Below are positions 45,820 to 55,866 of a DNA stretch of 64,000 bases, piece by piece. The position numbers were made by a program, and so were the translations under genes. The stretch's first letter is position 1. Each line of letters opens with the position of its first letter. Source of the DNA: Leptodontidium sp. MPI-SDFR-AT-0119 (taxonomy: Eukaryota > Ascomycota > Leotiomycetes > Helotiales > Leptodontidiaceae). The notes beneath the pieces were generated by a model that saw nothing but the letters and a program-made list of their open reading frames with translations, did not search any database and had not been told where the DNA came from. The stretch lies in NCBI GenBank assembly GCA_020726505.1, contig JAHLEZ010000016.1, positions 1,364,001 through 1,428,000 of the forward strand. The letters run 5' to 3'.

Positions 45820-46819
45820 CACTTTAATAAATCAAAGGATTAATTATCTTTTGAATCTACTTGTATATTACTTTATAAGCCTAAGCCTTTTCTAATTATT
45901 ATGCGTATTTTATCGTATGTTCCCGTATTAAGGCAGTATATATTAAAGCAATTATAGTAACGCTAAATAGTGTAGGAGGTAATGCACTTGATTTAGGTTC
46001 CTTAAACTCGGGTGCTTATTTATTTTTATCTTACTTCGCTTGCTCCTTGAAGTTGTATTCGAGAGCCTCTTTATCCTATTATGCTTTTAACTTATCAATT
46101 GTTTGTAGTTAAGGCTTATTTTCGAGAATATTTAAAGCAATCGGTAGTTTTAAATTAACTAAAGTTTATACCTCATAAAAAATATAAAAGGATTTAAAGG
46201 CTTAGTATTATAAGGTTTAAGTTTACTTATCGTAGTTAAGTAGCGTTCGATTATTAAAGGAGAAGACTAAAATTAAGTTTACTATAGTAAAAAGAGGATT
46301 ACTTTGGTGAGGCTTTGATAAATCTATTAAAGAGGAGAAGAGAATATCGAGTACGGGTACTCGATTTACACTCTTCTAAAGAGGTTAAGGGAAAATAGTA
46401 GTATAAATTACACTTATTAATAAGGTAATAAACTCTGAAGTACGCTAACGTTATTTATCACCTACTAATCCTACGTTAATAGCTTTACCTAAATTCGTAG
46501 AGCATAAAATAAAAAATACTAACTTAATAGCCTCGTCACGGGGCTTATAACTATGATATAAAAGTAAAATAAAGCCTTGCGATTAACATAGGTTAAATTA
46601 AAGTAATTAATTATTATCTAAAATACAAGAGAAATTCAAGGGAACACATTATTCTCTTGAAAGCGGTATACGCTAGCAGAATCCAAAACTAGCATAGCGC
46701 ACAGCTAACCGAGCATCAGCCCGTGTCTGTACGACACTTAGTCCATAAGAGCTAATGAATATAAATATAAAAAAGTTATAAAGTTTGATTAATTCGTTGT
46801 AAAGATATTAATACCTCAA
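45820..46819. other. RIP-type AT-rich DNA, unidentified
   Basis: Stops in all frames. The minus strand shows ALEYNFKEQAK and APEFKEPKSSALPPTLFS in one frame, which I cannot assign. It may be the body of the DNA transposon whose end is at 46820-46869. Confidence 0.4.
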
Positions 46820-46869
46820 AAACGCTGTTTTTGGTGTAAAAGGGTGGTCGGAATGGTGGGGTGGGACGT
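46820..46869. repeat. Lone terminal repeat related to the 22503-23211 element
   Basis: Reads ...tttttggtgtaaaagggtgg, then tcggaatggtggggtgggac and gt, followed by TA. This matches the right end of the foldback element (gattttggtgtaaagggtg, tccggaatagtggggtggggact, TA). I find no partner end to the left before the chromovirus LTR, so the element is truncated. Confidence 0.6.
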
Positions 46870-46871
46870 TA

Positions 46872-49765
46872 ACATCTAAGTCATTTGGCACAGACGGAAA
46901 ATGTTAGATTATTACCCTTGATACGAAGTACGTCCTTCAAATTTCGGCCCGTGTTGTGGCTCTTGGTGGTGGACGAATGAATCTAAACCAAGGAATTAAC
47001 TTCCGGGACGGCACGACTGAGGGGTTATCGTCCCGTGAGGCTGGGGAGTTTGGTGGAGAGACCACATGTTTTACGATGACGATCACGATCGCGATCGCTA
47101 CTAGCGGGCATTTCCATGATCCAAACCAACCTCCCTTGCCCTCATCTCGGCACTTACCGTAGCACTGCAATCCGTAATCACACTGCAAGCCACAACATGC
47201 TGCACCGTTGCGGATGCACTCCAGTTCTGTTACGATGTGCGGGATATGTCGTGGACACAGGGGCAGTTGAGCCGGATCGACAGATCGATCGAACGTTGTC
47301 ACCGGCACGACATAATCGAGGTCGGGAGGCTTGCCGAGCAGAACTAACTCTATGGTTTACCCTCGACGTCTTGTTTCAAGAGATCTGGAAGCAAGATCAT
47401 TTTGCAAGTACATGAAGACGAATGAGGGCTTAGAATTTTTGCCGCGCTAATCTGACCCGAAAACTGCCCAAGGAACCAAGAGATTAGATCCAAGATCTGT
47501 ATACAAAACATACTGTAACTAGCCCGCGTTGATGCGCCCGGCTTCTACCGCCTCACCCGCTCCTGTTCCACCAAAAGCAAGCCACTTTCGCGACTTTTCC
47601 TGTTTTTGGTGTCAGCCGCGTGCTCCGGACGCAGGAATTGGGCAACAAGTCCCGACGTTATGGGGAAAACTTCTTGTCGGCCCTCACTCGCTCGTATGAC
47701 AACTGGTAGGAAGTTCGATCAGCTTACCATATCTAACGGATTGCAGCCTGTCCGGAAGTCATCCGCGATGCTTTGATCTGCCCCAAGTCCAACAAAGTAG
47801 ATCCAGGGGGAGCAGCTTTTTCCTGAGTAGCGGACCCGGTCACATTTGTGTCTGTTGACCAGGCATGAACATCGTTCCGCGCGGGCTGCTCTCTGTCGAA
47901 ACGCAATGCTAAAGCAAACAATTTGCTGATCTCACCCGTGGTATGCGGAATCGTTTTGGGGGATTGGGTTCCAATGGAGGTAGGGTGATGTTGTCTTTGG
48001 GTGTTAGAAGAAGGCCTTGTCGCATATTTCTAGGGAACTTCAGTCTCAGCTTTCCGGAAAATGAGAAACTGTTACTCACGCCGCCCGTAATTTCTGTATT
48101 TTTGGGCAAGGGAAAGGCACGGCGATGACTGAAAGGTAGGGATCGCAACTCTGGATCGCCAACCTTGGGGAGCCGGTGCTCCAAGGGGGTCTGAAGATTT
48201 GCATGTCCCAGAGTGGGAGAGGGACACGGTGTCGGAGGTGTAATGGGTAACTCAGAAGATATGATTCGTTTTGTATCGGCCGAAAAGCCATGATGAGACA
48301 GCGCAAAGGCGAGGAATATAGAAATGTGTGGTAAATATCAAGATGCTGAGTGACGAGTGATACAGGATGGGTCTCACGGCATCAAATCTATCGCGGTCTA
48401 TCCTATATACTTCAGACAATCCAAAAAGTGTTGAGATGATAGATACGAAAGAGCTTGATAGACTAGATATCATGACACCAGCAGCAGAATACCGGCTTAA
48501 AATAAAACGCATGGCTGCTCAGGGTCATGCCTTGCATGTCTGAGGGGAATCGTCATGCAGCTAGGAGGTAGATAGAACATCATCCCACGCCTGGAATTAG
48601 AATATACAAGGGATGAAATATAACGTGAAAAGCAAGCCAGGACTGTACACGCAACGAATTGAGGTAAACGCGATGTAGATCAAAATTAAAGGGGGTGGAA
48701 GGCTTGCAAATGGGCAGAGCGATGACCATCTCATTCACTTGGATGGTCGGGGACCATGTGCATCTGCAGCCTTCTTCGGCCTCATCTGCAGCTTTGCTGC
48801 GCAATTAGATATGGGGAACATGGGGGAACTTCCCGGTGGCTAACTCCATTCTCATGGTTCTACAGCATTATGTCACTCGGGGGCCCCAGCTCGCTCAACT
48901 CATCGCCAGCCGCCGGTGAAGCGTTCGAGTGCCAGCATGTACTGTACCAGGGAGAGATCAAGGACATGGGCCTAGTAGATTGGCAAGTGAAGATAAGGTT
49001 GTGGAGGGAGCTGTAGAACCCTCTCATTGGTTGGGGAGGGTGGTCAAGGAACTCGATAGGGCTGGATCTAGAAACCTATCTCTATTGTAGGAAGGCTTGT
49101 ATCAAAGTTTAAATTGTAGAATTGCTTACAGTCCCTTACAGCGTAGCTTCAGAATACCTGGGTTTAGTTTGAATAAGGTTACAGCTGTTTCTTTTTTCTT
49201 AAGTCCTGTGCTAAATGAATGAATATTAGTATGTAAAGAAGCTCACGGGAATGCCGTTGACCCTGAGAAACACTTCCAAAAGCAAGTGGCGCACAGCCTC
49301 TGGTGTACCTTGCAATAGCATGATATTATGAGTCCTGGCACGAACAGACTGTAGTTCATTCCTAGGCAATCATCCGTGCAAGGAGACGGCTCGCTACTGT
49401 ATGAGGTGCAGCGTTACACGAAGTATCGAAACTTTCTCCTCCACGTTCATGTGAGATTCCTCAAACGGCCAACACCAAACGCTACTACTTCATCCTCTGC
49501 ACCTGGTGCCACTCAAGGATACTCCGTGCATGCAACCCGCTACAGCACTTTTGACGTAATTCAACCATCAGTTGTTGCTAATCACCCCCACTCGCCGGCT
49601 TCTCCTTTCCGTCGAATGCAGCAGGATGACTATCTGAAGCTGTTATTGCAGGTACCCACGCCTATAATCGCTTACTGGCGGAAAGAAGGCCTACTTCTAT
49701 CTCACGACCTCAGATACTATAGAAGTAAACCGTCGATATAGCATTTCCAGTCTGTTCCTGCAACG
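46872..49765. other. Normal-composition island upstream of the REG1-like gene, no certain gene
   Basis: Nearly 2.9 kb with balanced composition and no RIP signature. Many short open frames occur on both strands. The only eye-catching one is a 123-codon minus-strand frame at 46937-47308 with CIRNGAACCGLQCDYGLQC followed by YGKC. A perfect splice donor (GTAAGTG) cuts through that cysteine cluster and no signal peptide precedes it, so I do not call a gene. Much of this stretch may be the promoter and 5' UTR of the gene at 49773. Confidence 0.4.
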
Positions 49766-49772
49766 ATGAACG

Positions 49773-51165
49773 ATGACTCTTACACTACCTCACCAGAGTC
49801 CAATAGCATGTCGACCAACGGTTCGGGGCCTAACTCTCCCGTTTTCGCTGAACAACGTTGAGCAGGCTGTAGACGACACTATGGTGCGAGATCAACCTTC
49901 GCGATTTGTCGACTATCTCTCTTATGATTGGGAAGAGGAGGATATCTGGTCGTCACGAAATCATCTCCTCTCGAAACGAAACGCGTACGGCGAAACTGCG
50001 AGGCTCGAGAACATATTATGGCGAACGTGGATGAAATCGAGGCATCGGTTGAAGACAGTGTCTGCTGAGAGTCTGGATTGGTAAGCTTCAACAATCATCA
50101 ATAAGCCCTTCACAGTGGAAGAGCGTATTCATATCGTTCCTAACACGTACCAGGTTGAAAGATAGCGATGTGACTTGGCTGTATGGCCCTCTACAGGCAA
50201 GCTCCGACAAACTGTCTATAATGCCCACACCCCTGGCGGCTGGAATCGGAATACCTAAAGCGAACTCTTCCGTCATCAAGAAGTCTATCTTGAAGAAACG
50301 AAGCGTGCTAGAGACCATGCTTCAAAAGTCTCTATCAGCCTCTTCGCTCTCATATCGCGCAAGCGCAGGCGCAGCCGTGCGAGCTCAGCAAAGCAACTCC
50401 ATGTCATCCACGCAAACGCCAGATGCGGCTAACGTGAACGGGGAGGCTTCGGGCTATAGCACGTCTGGGTTCTCTTTGAGGCCATTGAGACGAGACGATA
50501 GCTACGAATTCCCCTCCGTCAGCTCATCTGGACTGCAATCACTGGCAACAAATTCGAGAGAACATGTTCACTTCAATGAGAAGGTGGAGTACTGGCTAGT
50601 GGTGGATGTTGTAGACGACTACGATGATGAGGCTGGAATCGAAAGCTATGCCACCGATGATGATGATGATGATAGTGATAGTTCTTCAGACGACGAAGGT
50701 CTTATGATGAAAGACTCAGCAAGACCGAAACCTCCAAGCCGAAGCAATGGAAGCCTCCCTCAAGCCAGTCGTGGTCCCGAAAGGAGCACCATAGCAAGTC
50801 TACCCTCCACAACGCCGAGGCACCAAGAAGACTCCCCGGAGCTGACCCAGCAAAGATCAAAACAAGATGGCGGACGGTCCGTTCTATCTCTACCACAGAA
50901 GACATTACGAGCATCGGAGCTATCTACAAAGATACTACTGAACAAGCACGACGAAAATGCAGACATGTTGTGGAAACCGTCGCGTGCGTTTGCCAGACAC
51001 GGGGATGCCAGCTCTCCTTCACACGATACCTTGCTATTGAACAACCTGTGCGAGACGATCAGAGGCAAAGCGCATGATGGTAAGCGCGGCACACTTTTCA
51101 GCCAGGTGGTGGACGCTGTGAATTCTGCAAAAGACATTGCGTTCTTCATATGGAACGCCAGATGA
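49773..51165 (+). CDS. REG1/HEX2-like PP1 regulatory protein (DUF1752)
   Basis: Two exons, 49773-50080 and 50154-51165, joined across a 73-bp intron (GTAAGC donor, CTAACAC branch site, CAG acceptor) to give about 439 residues. The DUF1752 block (PF08550) reads SRFVDYLSYDWEEEDIWSSR, then ARLENILWRTWMKSRHRLKT, and across the splice LDWLKDSDVTWLYGPLQ. Then KKSILKKRSVLETMLQKSLS follows, also conserved in fungal homologues. REHVHFNEKVEYWLVVD holds an RVxF-type protein phosphatase 1 docking motif (HVHF) like that of yeast Reg1, followed by an acidic run. The C-terminus VVDAVNSAKDIAFFIWNAR is the family ending. By analogy it targets PP1 (Glc7) in glucose repression; that role is inferred. The start is uncertain: an ATG seven bases upstream opens another frame reading MNDDSYTTSPESNSMS, which looks like a natural N-terminus and would require a frameshift near 49860. 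Confidence 0.85.
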
Positions 51166-51484
51166 TACAGCACATGGGTGAATGTGGACGACATAGCCTC
51201 GACATATCCGGATGCAATCCCTAATTCTTCGTCGAACAGATAGCCACTCGGATGCATTTGGTTTTGCGAAACTGGCGAGTAAGGGTTGCTTCCTCATACC
51301 TGGTTTCCCTTACGATGGTTGGAGGGCTTGCGGTAGCCAGGGGAGGATTTTGTGTGTATCTCACCATTGTACTTTAATTAACGACCATCAAGATTATTGT
51401 CCCCCGTATTCCCTTCCACATTTTTGTTTTGGAAACTCCTATCATTGTATTGTACAGTTAGCTCCCAAGTCCCTTTGCAGCAAC

Positions 51485-51505
51485 CCCCCCCCCCCCCCCC
51501 CCCCC
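51485..51505. repeat. Poly-C tract
   Basis: About 20 consecutive C. A similar shorter C run is at 52770-52783. Both are slippage-prone and their lengths may be assembly artefacts. Confidence 0.8.
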
Positions 51506-51535
51506 AAAACGGCTGATAGCTAGGCCACACCTCGC

Positions 51536-52440
51536 CTATGATTTTACTAGCGGCCCCTTCCCTAAATGGTTAATCGCCTTATTGAACGTATTAATTATCC
51601 CTCTGTATACGATGCTGCGATCTTTGTAAGTCCTAGTGAAAAGCTTACTACGAATTAGAAAGAGAATATTCCTTAGCTCCTCCGCCAGATCCTTAAGCCC
51701 ACAAAATTCTAGCGTAAACTTTGTAGTTATGTCCTTAAACTTAACCATATGACCTCGTTTCGTATTAGTAATTTGTTTGTAATCCCTAGTATACTAATCC
51801 CGAAGTATACTCGTCTTCGTAGGTCTCACTTTCCTCTTATTTGGCCCTAACCGCGGCACAGCTGTTTCCTTTAGGTCGCCTATATCTTTATGACTCTAGC
51901 GAATATATATCTATATAAACACATAAAAGAATAACTCCAGGTCATGCCGATAAGTATGGCCCTTGCTTGGAGCACCTCGATAGATATGAATTGCATAGTA
52001 CTAGTTCGGTGACTAGCTCTATTACGTTCACTATCTAGCTCTTTCGCTAAGTCAAGATTAATCAATTTTCCCTTCGGGGCTCCGTCACTAGTAGACTCAG
52101 TAATAATGATATTGTTCTCAGAGATATCCTAATGAAGTATCTTCCTATCCTTAAGTAGCGACTTGTAGCCCGCTATAGTATTACGTAGCGCCTTTAAGAG
52201 CTCTCTGACTGATATATACGTGTAGAGTAGTCGTCTAGCCGGTGAAATAATTAGGCTGTAATATATTCAGTTGGCCTACGCCTCGCTCTCTTAGCTAGTC
52301 AGACTATTAACCTCGGCTTCTTTAATACTATGGACACCCTACGTGCTTGACTTATATCTTGTCGTGTTATGGTCTACTACATCCGTCTGGCTATTATCTA
52401 ATTTTAATCTCTTTATCTTATTACGCCTATTAATAAGTCC
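51536..52440 (-). pseudogene. FunK1-type fungal protein kinase, RIP-inactivated
   Basis: The minus strand reads SVRELLKALRNTIAGYKSLL, then KDRKILH.DISENNIIITES (the HxDvSxNNI catalytic loop, with a stop where Arg or Lys is expected), then LINLDLAKELDSERNRASHR and TSTMQFISIEVLQARA (expected TGTMQFMAIEVL), then decayed C-lobe. LIDLDLA replacing the DFG motif and TGTMQFMAIE are hallmarks of the FunK1 family (PF17667), which is expanded in fungi and often repeat-associated. In-frame stops are mostly TAA or TAG, one transition from Gln, Trp or Arg. The N-lobe is missing beyond about 52440, where an LTR lies. Limits are approximate. Confidence 0.75.
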
Positions 52441-52490
52441 TTTGTCTCTCTTTCTTTTTTGTCTAAAAGATGAAATCGGCGTGCTGCTAG

Positions 52491-52725
52491 TGTGACGACT
52501 GGGAGCGCCAAGAGCCTCATTTCCGGCATCCAGCTAACCGAGCGATGTCGAGATTAATCGAGCTTATGGCGCTCCCCCTTTGTATATAAAGCTCTTCTTT
52601 CCTTACCTTCTTTCTTACGTAATTGTAGATTCTAAGTTAATGCTAGTTATCTTTACATATAATCTGTTGAGTTATGTGAGGCCGTACGTATACCTGAGTG
52701 CTGTCTTTTTAGAGCCGGCGTCATA
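52491..52725 (+). repeat. Gypsy-type LTR (family shared with 55867-56113)
   Basis: 235 bp from TGTGACGACT to GGCGTCATA (CA changed to TA). It aligns along its length with the reverse complement of 55867-56113: both have agcctcatttcc, a tatataaa box followed by cttcttctttccttatcttc-like sequence, tgtagattctaagtt, and a cgtca end. Flanking five-base runs (gctag and ttatg) differ, so it is not a simple solo insertion. Confidence 0.65.
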
Positions 52726-52898
52726 TTATGTACAACTCTTTTCTAACCTGTTTAGGAAGACAATAAATACCCCCCCCCCCCTCTTAAATTTCCCTGTAAG
52801 TAGTTACTCGAAACTAGCTTAATATAAGGAAGGCCTATACTAAGTAATAGTTCTTAATAAATAGTACTTAGGTTTACTACACTTCCTATAAAGTTAAT

Positions 52899-55169
52899 GT
52901 GGCGGGGACAGCCACTGGTTTCTTTTGTCACGTGACTGCGCTAGTCCTTCGCATATAAAAGGAGCCAACACTTGATTACAGAACGTCAAGAACGCAACAC
53001 CAGATATATTCTATTTATTAGAACCTTTTCCCTCCCCTCCTTTGCCGATTCGTACTCTCCAGATATGTGATATCTTAGATTTGATTGATCTGTTATTTAC
53101 AGAGCCTAGAATCTCCTCTGGTGGCTCGCTATATGCTACCCTCTTGTTGTGTGGATTGGGGTTCGTCCCTCCCACATTAATAAAAGCTTTGCCCTCCCCG
53201 TCTTTCTCTTTGTTACAAAACTAAAGAAACTAATAACTTCTTTTCGTTAAATCTTTCTCTTTAACCTGTCGAGTTAAGCCGAAAATTGTCCCTCTTCTAG
53301 TAAAGTATTCCCCTGCCGAAGACGCTAATATGTCGTTTACCTTTTTCTTTGTACCGCCTACTAGCGATGCCGACATTAACACCCCCGCTAATACACTTAG
53401 TGTTAGGCTTAACACAACAACGACTTAAGGTATACTTAGAAGTAGTACTAAGTTTACGAGGATATATAGAGAAGAGATACTAATTAAGAGCCGACTTCGT
53501 ATACTAAAAGAACTACTTACGGAGACTTGTATAGAGAACTAGTGGTTAAAGTTAAAGCTTTAATAACAGCGGCTTATTACTAGCGAGTCGCCGGTATATA
53601 AACCCGCCCTTAAGTTTGTGTTTTTTTAAGTTAAGGGATCATCTCTTTATCCTATTATTAAGGAAACTCTTGCCCCCGAGTTAGGTAAAGGCAAAGGTAA
53701 GGTATAAAGCGCACTTGTACTTAGACCTAGTAGTTTCCTAGATAATAACGACGATAAGGGTAGAGACGATTTCCGGTTTTACCGCCCTCTTCCTCGACTT
53801 AACCCTTTACGCCCTTGTTCTTCTTTCTTTTTTTATATGTCTATTATATTTATAGTCACTTGTATTAAGAAGACCCCTAATCTTTAAGAGAAACTTATTA
53901 ATAGTTATAATTATCGACCTAGGCTATAAAAAGTCTAAGTCTATAATGCCCTTAAGAAGTATAGCGCCTACTTTATAAACGACGAGCATCGAAAGGATTA
54001 AATTCTCGTATAAACTAACGGAATAGCTCGTATCTTCTTAGAGCTAGTATTTCTTAAGCTAGAGTTTAACAAAGACGGTACCCCTGTCGATGCTTTTAAT
54101 CTAGTTAATTAGGTAGTTAAGTTTTTGACTAACTCTCATAATTAATAAACCGCATAAAATAAGTACCTTAAGTTAACGATAAGACCTAAAGAATCGTTTT
54201 AAGACTTTTATTAAAAGTTCCGTACGTTAGTACGTGAAGTAAGTATAAATAATAAAGGTATCCTCAAAATAGACTTTAAAGACAAGATCGTATTACGCCT
54301 ACGTAAGAACCTCTTTAACGAGTACTAGCTCTCGCGTACTCTTAAAAAATATATAGAGTTTATTTAAATTAAAAACTAAGATTAAGAAATAAAAAGTAAG
54401 TACTATTGTATTTCCGAACCTTTAATTAGAAAGTTAAGCTTCTCTTCTCGGATTTACACTAAGGATTCACCCCGAGAGAGAAACGCCATTATATATACCT
54501 TTACTCCTACGTATTATACTTAATAATCCCCGGAAAAGCTACTACAGAACTATTAAATAAGAAAATTAACTTAATCCCTTGGTTCTTAATACTTTACACG
54601 AGTCGATATACCTCGTAGTTAAACTCTAGCGAATACTCCCCGGTATTACTCTTTCTAATTTTTAATCGTGGCCGCACACCTTATATTAATAAGATAAAAG
54701 CCTATAATAATAGTGATCCTGAATTCGACGGCGATGCCGGAGATAATAACGACAAAGGAAACACTAACCCGCATAGTGAGGAACTTATCTCCCGAGTAAA
54801 AGACTAAGCTTAGGCAAAGGCTTCTTCTTAAGTATAGTACGAGATATACGACATCTTGACCTCACGAAGTTTCTTAGTAAACCGGCACTTACTACCTATA
54901 TCGCCTTCTCTAAGAATCGACTTATATATAAATTATTTGTACTTTTTAATTTCGGAGCTAATAGTTATTATTTTATTAATTACTTTTTTTTTAAAAGAAA
55001 ATCTCTTTCTTTTTTTCTAAAACCTTTAATTTACTTATTGCCTTTAGCTGTCCTTATTAAACGATTTAATAATAGAGCTTGCTGGACTATTAGCTATTAT
55101 ACTATATTAAATTTAATAATTAATAAACATTTGTAATTATTTACTTCTTTCTTAATTACTTACTTAAGA
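52899..55169 (+). mobile_element. LTR plus gag/protease start of another retroelement, RIP-degraded
   Basis: The LTR is proposed at 52899-53181: TGTGGCGGGGAC at the left and GTCCCTCCCACA at the right form the terminal inverted repeat, with a TATA-like tataaaagg inside. Downstream, degraded gag reads FRTLVREVSINNKGILKIDF continuing KDKIVLRLRKNLFNEY and LSRTLKKYIEFI (54200-54360), then EIYDILTSRSFLVNRHLLPI and, near 54943, LFNFGANSYYFINYFF, which fits a protease DSGANSY-type active site (Asp codon changed). The element breaks off at 55169 where an inverted copia LTR begins. Gypsy affiliation is likely but RT is absent. Confidence 0.6.
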
Positions 55170-55865
55170 AACTGTCGGTGTAGTACCGGTTCATGTACCA
55201 CGCCGCATGTGTGAATATATTCTAATGCGAGTATAGTGATAGAGTAATAAATATATAATTTAAAATTTATGTATTTTTTAAGAGAGTGTGAAAAGAGCTA
55301 GACTATATACTACGAAACCTTACTAAATGTCTACTAAAACTAGTCCGGCTAATGTTTAACCCTTGACTTTAACTTGCACCCTCATTTTTAAATCGAAGTA
55401 TACTTATATAAGGACTTATAAACTAATATAAGTAGAACTTCTTTTAGAAAAATTATTTCTTATATACGTAAAAGTAAATAACTAGTAATATAAGAAATAA
55501 TAAATAAAATAACAAAGTATTTAATAGCGTTTAATCTTAATACGGTAAGGTGCCGAAAGTGCCCCGAAAGGGGTCCGAATATAGTATAGTATTATAGCAA
55601 GGCGTAAGCGAGAACTAACTAATAATAATAAGAACTCTTAATATTATACGATATAATAAATATATATATATCGTCTTCCTTAAAGGTTTGGAGTCTTCTT
55701 TAGTTAATATATACATACTTATTATATATATAATGCTTTCTAATCTCTTTACGTTATTTAATACAGCTTAAAAACTAACATTTCTAAAAAAACTATATTA
55801 AATTAAATAACTATTTAAAAGTAAATATACTCTTTAGAGATAGTTTAGTAGGGAAACGATATATT
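55170..55865 (-). repeat. Copia-family LTR, inverted copy
   Basis: Starts TGTCGGTGTAGTACCGGTTC and matches the reverse complement of 36775-37468 over its whole length. Shared blocks include tgtaccacgcc, ccggactagtttt-type, gtgccccgaaaggggtccga and gagatagtttagtagggaaacg. No pol sequence accompanies it, so it is a solo LTR or a recombination remnant. Confidence 0.75.
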
Positions 55866-55866
55866 A

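Noticed and set aside
50702..51297. Minus-strand frames up to 165 codons across the REG1-like gene
   Set aside because: Antisense to a gene with conserved domain, docking motif and intron; no motifs of their own.
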